Source: Bradyrhizobium sp. SRS-191
GTDB taxonomy: Bacteria > Pseudomonadota > Alphaproteobacteria > Rhizobiales > Xanthobacteraceae
Length of the DNA stretch: 64,000 nucleotides
Reading direction: 5' to 3'
Assembly (NCBI RefSeq): GCF_024586915.1
Contig: NZ_JANBVS010000016.1
Coordinates: forward strand, 115,643 to 179,642
The notes under the pieces are model-generated. The model made no database searches. It saw only the letters and a list, made by a program, of their open reading frames with translations, and had not been told where the DNA came from. The translations under genes and the position numbers were made by a program. Positions 17,723 to 27,873 of the stretch are shown piece after piece (the first letter of the stretch is position 1; every line of letters starts with the position of its first letter).

Positions 17723-19762
17723 TCAGAGCGGCACCAGGAACTGCTGTTGGATGTAATAGCCATTGTCGTCCGTGCAGGTGCCGTTGAGGTAGGTGTCGGC
17801 GGGCCGGAAGAAACGGCTGAAGCCGGGCTTATTGACGGCAGAGCTTTCTGTCACGATGACAATCTTGCCGAACGGGATCTCGCCGCATTCGCGGCCATCC
17901 CGGGCGAAGAACTTGCGATGCGGCGGGCCGCCGGGCTTGATCCGCATCCGCCTGCCTGGAACCATGCGCGCGACGAGGTCGTCGGCGACATCAAGCAGTT
18001 TGGCGTAGCCTGGTTCCGTTTTGGGGAGGTTGGCCCCCGGCGGCATCTGCCGTTCGGCGCCGAGCCCGCGCAGCCGCTGGCGGAGGCGGCCGGACTCTGG
18101 ATCGCCCGGATAGATCCAGCCGTCCTGAGCCAGCATGAAGCCGAGGGCCGCGCGGTCGCGGTCCTTGTCGGATTGTCCGGGCTTCAGGCCGAACTCCGAA
18201 TGGCAGCCGCTGCAATGTTTCTCGATCAGGTTCTTGCGCACCCTCGTCAGCCGGGCGCGGCTTGCGGCATCGCCGTCGACGAACGCGACCAACTGCTCGA
18301 TCTGCTGACTGCTCCTGGTGTCGCAGGGGAGCGGCTCGGGCGGCGGCTCGGTGGTGCGATCGATCCGGATCACGGTCTGGTTCTTGTCCTCGACCAGCCA
18401 GATGGCGCCATCGTCGGCGATGGTCATGCCGACCGGCGCGCCTTGCGGGCGGATACCGTTGACGCGATGCCAGCCGGAGATGATCTCGTCGAAGGCGGCA
18501 GCGGGCGCGGGACCCGCGGACGTCTGGAACGCGCGGGTCGGCTCGGCGGCGCAGCTGACGTGATAGCGCACCGGCGGCGGGCTGACCTTCGGGAAGCCGC
18601 GCTCGTCGACCTCATAGGCGAGCAGGCGGCTGCCCGTGGGACGATAGCCGTGGAGGCCGACCAGCAGCTTGCCTCTGAGGTCGTCGAAGCGCTCGCCGGT
18701 GTAGTAGAGCATGCCGAGCGGTGCGCCATGCGGCGGCAGCAGCGACCAGGGCTGCTTGTAGAGCGCGGTCGTCCTGCAGAAATCCTTGAGGGAGCCCGAC
18801 TGTAGCACGCGCTTGAACTCCGGGCTCGCGGTCGAGAGGTCGTAGCAATAGGGCCAGCCATAGTGCCGGCCCTGCTCGATGGCGTTGATCTCCTCGTTCG
18901 GTGCGAACACGTCCTGCAGGTCGCGCGCGTTCTCGCCTTGCAGGAAGGCGGCGCCGGGATCGGGAAAGCGCGGATGCAGCGCCAGCGCCATCGAGTTGCG
19001 CAGGCCGCGCGCAAAGACTTGATGTGGCGGATTCGGATCGCCGGATTGCAGTGCCGGGAAAATGCCGCCCGCCGGTGGCATGTACAGCCAGATCGCAGCG
19101 AGCGGCGAGGCGCCTTCGGCGGCCGCGCACCGATCCGGCGCCGAGGACAGGCAGTTGTCGCTGTGCGAGCCGACATTGACGAACAGCCGCCCGGTCCGGT
19201 CGAACGCGAAGGCCTTCAACGGATGCGCGCTCTCGGTGAGGCGTGTGCCGTCCGGCAGCGTGAGCCTGCGTCCAGGCAGGTCGCGAATGATGGTCTCGAT
19301 CGTCGCCTTCGGATTGGCGGCGAGGGCATCGAATCGAAAGATCGATGTGTCGGTCGATGCGTAGATCTTGCCCTCGGGACCGACGGCGAGACCGAACGGG
19401 TAGGACAGCCGCGTGATGATCTCGCGCACGCGCTGGCCCGCGGGCGCTGAGGGATCAAGCATCAGCAGCCGCCCGTCATCATGGCCCCAGCCGCCCATGT
19501 CGGCGACCACGAACAGCTGACGGCCTGGGATCTGCACGATGCTGCGGGGAAATCTCAGGCCATCGTCATGGCTGGCGACGAGGCCGGCGCAGAAGCCGGC
19601 CTTCATGTCGATCCTGAGCCGCGGAAAGGCGAGGGGTGCCTCGCCGCAGCTCGCTGCGCTCAATGCATAGCCGCTCCTGACCGTCACGTCGTCAGCGAGG
19701 ACGCAGGTCGCGCCCAGCAGCACGGTCGCGACCACGGCAAGGATGCGCCACGACCAGTCCAT
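17723..19762 (-). CDS. PQQ-type sugar (sorbosone/glucose) dehydrogenase fused to cytochrome c
   Basis: 679 residues from ATG 19762. Residues 1-~24 are a signal peptide (WRILAVVATVLLGATCVLA). Residues ~60-450 form a GSDH/sorbosone-dehydrogenase-type beta-propeller (PFGLAVGPEGKIYAS, RGLRNSMALALHP, EINAIEQGRHYGWPYCYD). A single haem c site, CSGCH, follows near residue 516, with a likely distal Met in RQMPPG. The protein is therefore a periplasmic dehydrogenase able to pass electrons to its own cytochrome domain. The substrate is unknown. It starts 14 bp after the NhaD stop, on the same strand. Confidence 0.82.
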   Translation of the reverse strand: MDWSWRILAVVATVLLGATCVLADDVTVRSGYALSAASCGEAPLAFPRLRIDMKAGFCAGLVASHDDGLRFPRSIVQIPGRQLFVVADMGGWGHDDGRLLMLDPSAPAGQRVREIITRLSYPFGLAVGPEGKIYASTDTSIFRFDALAANPKATIETIIRDLPGRRLTLPDGTRLTESAHPLKAFAFDRTGRLFVNVGSHSDNCLSSAPDRCAAAEGASPLAAIWLYMPPAGGIFPALQSGDPNPPHQVFARGLRNSMALALHPRFPDPGAAFLQGENARDLQDVFAPNEEINAIEQGRHYGWPYCYDLSTASPEFKRVLQSGSLKDFCRTTALYKQPWSLLPPHGAPLGMLYYTGERFDDLRGKLLVGLHGYRPTGSRLLAYEVDERGFPKVSPPPVRYHVSCAAEPTRAFQTSAGPAPAAAFDEIISGWHRVNGIRPQGAPVGMTIADDGAIWLVEDKNQTVIRIDRTTEPPPEPLPCDTRSSQQIEQLVAFVDGDAASRARLTRVRKNLIEKHCSGCHSEFGLKPGQSDKDRDRAALGFMLAQDGWIYPGDPESGRLRQRLRGLGAERQMPPGANLPKTEPGYAKLLDVADDLVARMVPGRRMRIKPGGPPHRKFFARDGRECGEIPFGKIVIVTESSAVNKPGFSRFFRPADTYLNGTCTDDNGYYIQQQFLVPL

Positions 19763-19776
19763 GCGATCCGATCCGC

Positions 19777-21060
19777 TCAGTGCAGCAGATTGTATTGAAT
19801 GATGTAGGCCGCAGCGCCGGCGAAATAGCCGAGCAGCGCAATGCCGCTGATGCGGCGGACATACCAGAAGAAGTGAATGTTCTCGAGCCCCATCGCGGCG
19901 ACGCCCGCGGCCGAGCCGATGATCAGGATCGAGCCGCCGGTGCCGGCGCAATAGGCGACGAACTCCCACAGGAAGCTGTCCGGCGGATATTGGCTGAGGC
20001 TGTACATGCCCATGGAAGCGGCGACCAGCGGCACGTTGTCGATGACGGCGCTGGCGAGGCCCAGCACGATGACGATCAGGTCGAGCCGGCCGACGGTGCG
20101 GTCGAGCCATTGCGCCAGCGCCTGCAGGATGTGGGTGTGCTCGAGGGCGGCAACCGCCAGGAGGATGCCGATGAAGAACACGATCGACGGCATGTCGATC
20201 CGCGTCAGCGCATGCACCAAAGTGAGGCGCTGCTTCTGTTCGGAGGCCTTCTCGCGATGGATGATCTCGCCCACCATCCACAAGAGGCCAAGGCCGAACA
20301 GGATGCCCATGAACGGCGGCAGGTGGGTCACCGCCTTGAACAGCGGCACGGCGACCAGGATGCCGAGCCCCATGAAGAACATCAGGTTGCGCTCGAATGG
20401 GCGGATCGGGCTCATGGAGGCGAGGCCTGCGCTGGCTGGCGGCACCAGCTGCTTGCCGCGCAAACTGAAGCTCACGACGGCGAGCGGCACCAGCAGGTTC
20501 AACAGCGACGCGATGAACACCGACTTCATGATCGCGAGCGGCGTGATCTGGCCGCCGATCCACAGCATCGTGGTGGTGACGTCGCCGATCGCCGACCAGG
20601 CGCCGCCGGCATTGGCCGCGATCACGATGATCGCAGCGAACACCAGCCGGTCCTCGTCGCGGCCGGACAGCTTCTTCATCAGCGACACCATCACGATCGC
20701 GGTGGTGAGGTTGTCGAGCATGGCGCTGAGGAAGAAGGTGACGAAGCCGACGAGCCAGACCAGCGTGACCTGGTTGCGGGTGCCGATCATCGAGGTCACG
20801 ACCTCGAAGCCGTTATGGGCGTCGATCACCTCGACGATGGTCATGGCGCCGATCAGGAAGAAGATGATCTGGGCGGTCGAGGCGACGGAGTCGTTGAGCT
20901 CGGCCGCGACCGTCTGGGTTGTGGCGCCCATCACCGCATAGATGGTCCACATCAGCCCGGCGCCGACCAGGGCGGTGGCGGCCTTGTTGATGCGGAACGG
21001 ATGCTCCAGAGCCACCACGGCATAGGCGAGCGCGAAGACGGCGACGATGGCGGCGGTCAT
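19777..21060 (-). CDS. nhaD: NhaD-family Na+/H+ antiporter
   Basis: A 427-residue inner-membrane protein with about 12 hydrophobic segments. Family signatures include FFLSAMLDNLTTAIVMVSL, ANAGGAWSAIGDVTTTMLW and ASAVIDNVPLVAASMGMY, where Asn/Asp/Ser residues lie within membrane helices. NhaD antiporters extrude Na+ or Li+ in exchange for protons. It is on the same strand as the photolyase and sigma-factor genes upstream (105 bp gap) and the sugar dehydrogenase downstream (14 bp gap), so co-transcription with the latter is likely. Confidence 0.88.
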   Translation of the reverse strand: MTAAIVAVFALAYAVVALEHPFRINKAATALVGAGLMWTIYAVMGATTQTVAAELNDSVASTAQIIFFLIGAMTIVEVIDAHNGFEVVTSMIGTRNQVTLVWLVGFVTFFLSAMLDNLTTAIVMVSLMKKLSGRDEDRLVFAAIIVIAANAGGAWSAIGDVTTTMLWIGGQITPLAIMKSVFIASLLNLLVPLAVVSFSLRGKQLVPPASAGLASMSPIRPFERNLMFFMGLGILVAVPLFKAVTHLPPFMGILFGLGLLWMVGEIIHREKASEQKQRLTLVHALTRIDMPSIVFFIGILLAVAALEHTHILQALAQWLDRTVGRLDLIVIVLGLASAVIDNVPLVAASMGMYSLSQYPPDSFLWEFVAYCAGTGGSILIIGSAAGVAAMGLENIHFFWYVRRISGIALLGYFAGAAAYIIQYNLLH

Positions 21061-21164
21061 GCGGTATTCCAGGCTGGGATCGGCAGGGGCGGGAAGGAAC
21101 TGCCCAAGATATGACCGATCGTCCGTCCGCCAGCAAGCCGCGAGCGTCGTTCAGGCGGGAGGAC

Positions 21165-22697
<1,533 letters not shown>

Positions 22698-22705
22698 GCG
22701 GCAGA

Positions 22706-23305
22706 TCAGGCCGCCGCGGCGGTGACGGGGGAGGCCTGGCCGAGGCAGTCCTTGCGCACCGTGATCAGGCTGCGATGCAGCCAGGTCTTGATGGTGCCGA
22801 CCGGCACGCCAAACCGCTCCGATAGCCGCGTCCGGCTTTCGCCCTCGAGATAAGCAAGCGCGAGCAGCCGCCGGCGCTCCTCCGGTAGCCGCTTGAGCGC
22901 CTCGCGGGCGATCGGTTCCGCCTGCGCGTAGTCGAACTCGTCGTCGGTGTGGGCGGCGGCGGGATCGGCGACCGAAAGCGCCTCGTCGAGCTCCGAGGTC
23001 GGCATGCCGGTCGCCCGCAGGCTGTCGATCGCGGTGTTGCGCATGATCGTGCACATCCACGTAATCGGCGAGGCTCGCGCCGGATCGAAGCTCGCGGCAT
23101 GACGCCAGATCTTCACATAGCCGTCCTGCAGGATGTCATCGAGGTCGGCCGAGGAGGGCAGCAGGGCACGCACGGTCTTGCGCATCTTCACGAGGGTTGC
23201 GGCATGGAGCTCGGCAAAAGCCTGTTCGTCGTTGCGTCCGGCGCGAGCCAGAAGGGCGCTGAGATGTGCGACGTAGCTCTTCCGGTCCGCGCTTGCTGAT
23301 CGCAT
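22706..23305 (-). CDS. ECF sigma factor (SigK-like), second of the cluster
   Basis: A 199-residue ECF sigma factor. Region 2 (LDDILQDGYVKIWRHAASFDP, ITWMCTIMRNTAIDSLR) and region 4 (LKRLPEERRRLLALAYLEGES, GVPVGTIKTWLHRSL) are both complete. ATG 23305 is preceded by a strong GGAGGAG. No anti-sigma gene follows it; the photolyase gene does. Its promoter region contains TGATCC-N17-GTTTCG, the same arrangement found before rpoE and folE, so it may act downstream of RpoE in a cascade. Confidence 0.88.
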   Translation of the reverse strand: MRSASADRKSYVAHLSALLARAGRNDEQAFAELHAATLVKMRKTVRALLPSSADLDDILQDGYVKIWRHAASFDPARASPITWMCTIMRNTAIDSLRATGMPTSELDEALSVADPAAAHTDDEFDYAQAEPIAREALKRLPEERRRLLALAYLEGESRTRLSERFGVPVGTIKTWLHRSLITVRKDCLGQASPVTAAAA

Positions 23306-23331
23306 CCTTCTCCTCCATCCGCTTCCTCGAT

Positions 23332-23360
23332 CGAAACGGGGCAGGAAGTGATGCGGATCA
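23332..23360 (-). promoter_or_regulatory. Candidate RpoE-type promoter of the sigma-photolyase operon
   Basis: Minus strand: TGATCC, 17 bases, GTTTCG, ending 27 bp upstream of the ATG at 23305. The same -35 word and spacing precede rpoE and folE. TGATC is the -35 core I recall for Rhodobacter RpoE; the GTTYC half is read from these three sites only. Confidence 0.6.
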
Positions 23361-23464
23361 CCGCCAACGTGCAGGCGTCATGCTGGGAGCGCAACTGGCG
23401 GATCATCCAGACGAGTGAGTTCGTCTGAATCACGTCATGGTGCTCGCAGCGATGGGCGAGGGGG

Positions 23465-24115
23465 TCAGAGCCGCACGAACGGGCTGATGATGCGGCCGAG
23501 CAGGCCGTGCATGCGCAGGTCGCCGGTCATGGCCACGAGGCACAGGCACGGGCCTTCGTCGCCGACCACGGGACGATGATCGACCTCGTCGTCGCCATAG
23601 TCGAAATCGCCGGGGCCGTAATAGCCGCCGAGATGGCTGAAGCTGCCCTTCAGCACGCAGGTCAGCTCGTTGCCGGAATGGGTATGCTCAAGCATCCGCG
23701 CGCCCGGCTCGGAGCGCAGCAGGAACGCGCGCGACTTGCCGGTGCCGGACAGCATGATCGGGCGCATGCTGATGCCCGGCGCGACGCGGCGGCGCTTGCC
23801 GATCTTGCAACGCTTGACCATCTCGGGCAGGTCGGCGAGCTCGGGGTCGATCTCGGCCACCTCGCTGACGCGGGGCGCCGGCTGCGGCCGGCGATCGATC
23901 CGCGCCAGCACGGCGTCGAACGCATCCGCGGCCATCGCGACCGGCTCGGCCTTGTCGAGCGACGCACCGGCCAGCTGCTCGATGGCGCGCACGAAGCGTC
24001 GGCACCTGCTGCACTCGGCGACATGGACTCCGACGACGAGCCGCTCGGCCTCGTCGAGTGCACCAGTGGCGAAGTCGGCCAGCAGGTCTTCCGGCGGGTG
24101 ATGGCTGATCGTCAT
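23465..24115 (-). CDS. chrR: ChrR-type zinc anti-sigma factor with cupin domain
   Basis: 216 residues from ATG 24115. The N-terminal anti-sigma domain has the zinc motif HVAECSRC (H-x3-C-x2-C, about residues 31-38). The C-terminal half is a cupin (LEHTHSGNELTCVLKGSF). This architecture is ChrR, which holds RpoE inactive and releases it on singlet-oxygen or related oxidative stress. The start overlaps the rpoE stop by 4 bp (ATGA), so the pair is co-translated. The adjacent photolyase and folE fit the known output of such systems. Confidence 0.93.
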   Translation of the reverse strand: MTISHHPPEDLLADFATGALDEAERLVVGVHVAECSRCRRFVRAIEQLAGASLDKAEPVAMAADAFDAVLARIDRRPQPAPRVSEVAEIDPELADLPEMVKRCKIGKRRRVAPGISMRPIMLSGTGKSRAFLLRSEPGARMLEHTHSGNELTCVLKGSFSHLGGYYGPGDFDYGDDEVDHRPVVGDEGPCLCLVAMTGDLRMHGLLGRIISPFVRL

Positions 24116-24690
24116 GTCGCGTCGTCCAACAGGTCTCGCAGGCGGTTCATCGCCAGTCTGATGCGTGATTTTACCGTACCGAGCGGCAGTCCGAGCACTG
24201 CCGCGATTTCCGAATGCGGTCGTTCCTCGATGAACGACAGGCGGATCACGGTGGATTGCTCCGCCGACAATCTTTCGATCGCAGCCGCCACCCGTGTGGC
24301 GTCTTCGACACGCGACACGATCTGGTCGGCGGCGAGCGTCGGGTCGGCTTCCTCGTCGAGGACGATCTCCTTGCTCAGCCGGCCCTCGCGGATCGCCTTG
24401 CGCGCGGCGTCGATACGCTGATTGCGGGCAATGGTGAAGATCCAGGCCGCAGCGCCCGCCGTCGACGGGTCGAACTGACCGGCCTTGGTCCACACCGCCA
24501 CCATGGTCGATTGCGAGATCTCCTCGGCTTCATCGGCGTTGCAGCCGGTCTTGATGAGGAAGCCTTTGATGCGGGGCGCGAAATGCTCGAACAAGGCCCT
24601 AAATGCCTCCCGGTCGCCGCGCGCGGCGACGCGTCCGATCAATTCTGCCCAGTCCACAGTTGCCTTCGGCCCTCTGCTCGCACTCGCCAT
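24112..24690 (-). CDS. rpoE: ECF sigma factor RpoE (ECF11-type, partner of ChrR)
   Basis: 192 residues from ATG 24690. Region 2 reads DREAFRALFEHFAPRIKGFL and ISQSTMVAVWTKAGQFDP. Region 4 reads ERLSAEQSTVIRLSFIEERPHSEIAAVLGLPLGTVKSRIRLAM. Coupled translation with the ChrR-type anti-sigma factor identifies the pair. RpoE drives the singlet-oxygen response in Rhodobacter and relatives, including photolyase genes. TGATCC-N17-GTTCCC about 120 bp upstream suggests autoregulation. A longer in-frame start is possible but runs through that motif. Confidence 0.92.
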   Translation of the reverse strand: MASASRGPKATVDWAELIGRVAARGDREAFRALFEHFAPRIKGFLIKTGCNADEAEEISQSTMVAVWTKAGQFDPSTAGAAAWIFTIARNQRIDAARKAIREGRLSKEIVLDEEADPTLAADQIVSRVEDATRVAAAIERLSAEQSTVIRLSFIEERPHSEIAAVLGLPLGTVKSRIRLAMNRLRDLLDDAT

Positions 24691-24807
24691 GACGCGGACA
24701 CCAGGGGCCCGCGCAAATCTCTTGCGGGACGATGCCACGTTCCATGGCGCTAATCTAGCCGCTCTCAGTCGCGTGGTCATGGTCCCCGGCATGCCTTGTC
24801 GATACCG

Positions 24808-24836
24808 GGGAACGCACTGGATGCCAGGCTGGATCA
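24808..24836 (-). promoter_or_regulatory. Candidate autoregulatory RpoE-type promoter
   Basis: Minus strand: TGATCC, 17 bases, GTTCCC, about 118 bp upstream of the rpoE start at 24690. It matches the sites at 23332-23360 and 25502-25530. Confidence 0.6.
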
Positions 24837-24860
24837 CAGCGAGACGAGATTTTTACGCGG

Positions 24861-25481
24861 TCAATCCTTGAGGTCAGAATTCACCATCGCCAGGAACTCC
24901 TGCCGGCTCATCGGGTCGTTGCGGAAGCAGCCGAGCATCCGGCTGGTGGTCAGGTCGACGCCGTGCTTCTTGACCCCGCGCGAGCTGATGCAATGGTGGG
25001 CCGCCTTGATCACGACGGCGACGCCCTCGGGCTGCAGCACCTCGTCGATGATGTTGGCGATCTCGGCCGTCATGCGCTCCTGGATCTGCAGCCGCGCCGC
25101 ATAGGCCTCGACGACCCGGGCGAGCTTGGAGATGCCGACGACGCGGCTGCGCGGCACGTAGCCGACCCAGGCGCGGCCGATGATCGGCGCCATGTGGTGC
25201 TCGCAATGGCTCTGGAACGGGATGTTCCGCAGCAGCACCATCTCGTCGTAGCCGGCGGTCTCCTCGAACGTCTTGCGCAGATAGTCTTCCGGGTTCTGGT
25301 CGTAGCCGGCGAAGTAGCTCTTATAGGCGCGCGCGACCCGGGCCGGCGTCTCAGAGAGGCCCTCGCGCGAGGGATCCTCGCCGATCCAGGTCAGGATGGT
25401 GCGGATCGCATCCTCGACGTCGTCCTGGGTGACGGTGACGGGATCGCAGACGAAGGGGAGTTTCTTGGCTGTGTTGCGCAC
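24861..25481 (-). CDS. folE: GTP cyclohydrolase I
   Basis: A 206-residue protein starting at GTG 25481 after GGAGAG. It has the zinc-site residues in QSHCEHHMAPIIG and AHHCISSRG and the C-terminal SRMLGCFRNDP typical of FolE. It opens GTP to dihydroneopterin triphosphate, the first step to folate and pterins. A TGATCC-N17-GTTTCC element lies just upstream, so it is probably part of the RpoE response; pterin enzymes occur in RpoE regulons of phototrophs. Separated from rpoE by 170 bp. Confidence 0.95.
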   Translation of the reverse strand: MRNTAKKLPFVCDPVTVTQDDVEDAIRTILTWIGEDPSREGLSETPARVARAYKSYFAGYDQNPEDYLRKTFEETAGYDEMVLLRNIPFQSHCEHHMAPIIGRAWVGYVPRSRVVGISKLARVVEAYAARLQIQERMTAEIANIIDEVLQPEGVAVVIKAAHHCISSRGVKKHGVDLTTSRMLGCFRNDPMSRQEFLAMVNSDLKD

Positions 25482-25501
25482 GGGGGGCTCTCCGAAAGCA
25501 G

Positions 25502-25530
25502 GGAAACGGAACCCCGGGCGCGGTGGATCA
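25502..25530 (-). promoter_or_regulatory. Candidate RpoE-type promoter of folE
   Basis: Minus strand: TGATCC, 17 bases, GTTTCC, ending 21 bp before the GTG start of folE. Third member of the shared promoter-like motif in this cluster. Confidence 0.6.
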
Positions 25531-25591
25531 CCGGGCGGCGGACATTTGCATGTCCGCCGCGCCGGCTTTGGTCATCAACTGAGGATTGCGC

Positions 25592-27328
25592 TCAGCTCGC
25601 CCTGCGCAGCCGCGCCTCAGTGGACGGGCCCGAGCGCAGGTTCTGGAAGAATTTCTCCACCTCGTCGGCCAGCGTCTGGGCCGTCGAATTGAGGTCGCCC
25701 GAGGCGGACAGCACGGAGGCGGCGGCCGTCGAGGTCTCGCCGATGGCATCGCGCAGCGAGCCGATGTTCATGACCAGCGTCTGGTTGCCATGCGCGGTCG
25801 ATTGCGCATTGGCCGAGATCTCGCGGGTCGCCTGATCCTGCTGCTGGATGGCGTTGGAGATGTTGGAGGTGATCTCGTTGATGCCGCGGACGGCCTGGCC
25901 GATCTCCCGGACCGCGTCGACCGCCGTCTTGGTCGAAGCCTGGATCAGGCCGACATTCTGGCTGATCTCCTCGGTGGCCTTGGCGGTCTGCCCGGCCAGC
26001 GCCTTGACCTCGTGGGCGACGACGGCGAAGCCGCGGCCGGCCTCGCCGGCGCGGGCGGCCTCGATGGTGGCGTTCAGCGCCAGCAGGTTGGTCTGCTCGG
26101 CAATGGTCTGGATCAGGGTCAGCACGCCGTCGATGCGCTGGGTGGCGGCGGCGAGGCCCTCGATCTCGGTGATCGACTTCTCGGTGCGCTGGCCGGTCTG
26201 CTCGACGGCGCCGGCGGATTGCCGGATCTGGCGGCCGATCTCCTCGACCGAGGTCGACAATTCCTCGGCTGCGCTCGCCACCGCGGAGACGTTGGTCGAC
26301 GCCTGCGAGGTCGCGCCGGCGGCCGTGACGGCCCGCTCGTTGGCGTCCGCAGTCAGCCGCGTGATCGTCTCGGCGGTGTTGCGCATCGCCGCCGCGTTCT
26401 CGGTGACGGTCCGCATCACGCTGCCGATCGCCGTGCGAAACTCTTCGACGGCGGACTCGATATGGCGGGCGCGGGCCTCGCGGATCTCCGAATCCTGCGA
26501 CACCTGATTGTTGAGGTCGCGGTTGTGCGCCATTGCCTGCTGGAACACGCCGATGGCGCGGGCGAGCTCGCCGACCTCGTCGGCTCGGCCGGCGTGCGGA
26601 ACCGCGACGTTCTCGGCGCCGGTGGCGACTTGGCGAATGGTCTCGGTGATCTGCGACAGCGGACGCGCGATCGAGCGGGCGATGATGACGACGCCGGCCA
26701 CGACGAGCAGCAGCATCACGCCGCCGAGCAAGGTGAGCACGAGCGAGAGCTTGCGGTTGGTCTCGGTGTCCTCGCCGATTTTGCGGCCGCGCTCCAGATA
26801 GACTTTGGAGAGTTCGTCGAGGTCCTTGTTCAGGGCGGAGCGGACCGATCGGTTGGCATCGTTGTCGCCCCATTCGCGCCCCGCGGCGGGGCTGATCTCA
26901 TTGGCGCGGCGCACCAGCTCCTTGCGGAAGTCCACGAACTGCTCGATGCGCTTCTTGAAGGTCGCGAATTGCTGCGCGTCGTCCACCTGCACGATGGACT
27001 GCCATTTGTCGACGACCTTGAGGATCTCGGCGTTGAACTTGAGCAGGCCCTCGCCGTATTTTTTGACGACCGCCGGATCAGTCGACATGTAGACGCCGCG
27101 CGATTCCATGACGACCGCGTAGACGAGGCCGTTGACCAGCTGCACGTTGAGCGCCGCGAGATTCGCCGTCTCGATCGCCTTGGTCAGGTCGCCCGAGCGT
27201 CGCGAGTTGTAGTCCGACAACCAGGTGATCGCAGCGGTCAGCAGCGCGAACAGCGCGAAGATCGCGTACAGCTTGACTGCGATGGAATGACGCGTGGCCG
27301 TCTTCGTTGACGTCTGACGTGAGGTCAT
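25592..27328 (-). CDS. Methyl-accepting chemotaxis protein
   Basis: 578 residues from ATG 27328. Order: first membrane segment (~20-42), periplasmic sensor of ~160 residues, second membrane segment (VLTLLGGVMLLLVVAGVVI, ~205-228), HAMP domain (RPLSQITETIRQVATG), and a long cytoplasmic signalling coiled coil. The hairpin tip is recognisable (EAARAGEAGRGFAVVAHEVK). The ligand is unknown. It is monocistronic, 110 bp from folE, with no che genes nearby. Confidence 0.93.
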   Translation of the reverse strand: MTSRQTSTKTATRHSIAVKLYAIFALFALLTAAITWLSDYNSRRSGDLTKAIETANLAALNVQLVNGLVYAVVMESRGVYMSTDPAVVKKYGEGLLKFNAEILKVVDKWQSIVQVDDAQQFATFKKRIEQFVDFRKELVRRANEISPAAGREWGDNDANRSVRSALNKDLDELSKVYLERGRKIGEDTETNRKLSLVLTLLGGVMLLLVVAGVVIIARSIARPLSQITETIRQVATGAENVAVPHAGRADEVGELARAIGVFQQAMAHNRDLNNQVSQDSEIREARARHIESAVEEFRTAIGSVMRTVTENAAAMRNTAETITRLTADANERAVTAAGATSQASTNVSAVASAAEELSTSVEEIGRQIRQSAGAVEQTGQRTEKSITEIEGLAAATQRIDGVLTLIQTIAEQTNLLALNATIEAARAGEAGRGFAVVAHEVKALAGQTAKATEEISQNVGLIQASTKTAVDAVREIGQAVRGINEITSNISNAIQQQDQATREISANAQSTAHGNQTLVMNIGSLRDAIGETSTAAASVLSASGDLNSTAQTLADEVEKFFQNLRSGPSTEARLRRAS

Positions 27329-27873
27329 GGAGTGGGATACCGCAGAGTTGGACTACGACGCAGGAACGCTTGTTTGTTAATAGTTATGCAAAACCTTCAT
27401 GGAGAAAGCGTTAAGTGAGGGTGATCAGTATGATGCAACCCCTGCGTACTTCGTGTTGTTTTTCAATCGATTAGTATGGTCCTGGAACGCGGCTGAGACA
27501 CGGTGACATCCGTTGGACTACGGACCAGATAGGGACCCTGCGGACAGCCCGTTGCCCTGCAAATGCATTGCAACTTGTGGCTTTCAGGTCTCGCATCGAC
27601 GGCCTGGCTTCCGGTCGAGACCGCATCGCATCAGCAGCAACGATCGAGCACCCGCACTCCAGCTGGAGGCTGCCAGCAAACAGGGAGGCCGGAACTTCGG
27701 CTCGCGGTCCGCGTTGGAGCGAGTCGGACTGTCCGGCTGCCTTCGCAGCGGGTCCTTGCCAAGCCGCGCCTGTACGCCGCATCGGGCTGCGGCTCAACTT
27801 TTCCGGAAGGGGTGGCTAAGCTTCATCTTCAGCCGTAAGGTAACCCGATAGCGGGTTGTCGCGAGGGCAGTCG
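27329..27873. other. Intergenic region, 545 bp, with the hpnP promoter
   Basis: Lies between the divergent chemoreceptor and hpnP genes. Several overlapping small frames exist but none has a ribosome site or a recognisable protein. The only clear element is the EcfG-type promoter at 27691-27715. A cobalamin riboswitch was looked for because HpnP binds B12; I saw no B12-box-like sequence. Confidence 0.6.
27691..27715 (+). promoter_or_regulatory. EcfG (general stress sigma) promoter of hpnP
   Basis: GGAAC, 16 bases, CGTT: a perfect match to the alphaproteobacterial EcfG consensus, 158 bp upstream of the hpnP ATG on the same strand. Published work on Rhodopseudomonas palustris reports that hpnP transcription depends on EcfG, which agrees. 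Confidence 0.75.

Noticed and set aside
19780..21114. 444-residue plus-strand frame opposite nhaD
   Set aside because: Composition is His/Asp/Gln-rich low complexity; the minus strand encodes a clear membrane antiporter.
23377..23405. A second TGATCC upstream of the sigK-like gene
   Set aside because: The half at 17 bases is CATGAC, not GTT, so it does not fit the shared motif.
27471..27851. Overlapping small frames on both strands before hpnP
   Set aside because: No ribosome site or family resemblance; the region contains the hpnP promoter.
27716..27873. Possible cobalamin riboswitch in the hpnP leader
   Set aside because: No B12-box-like conserved sequence or matching stem arrangement was visible; HpnP's use of B12 alone is not evidence.
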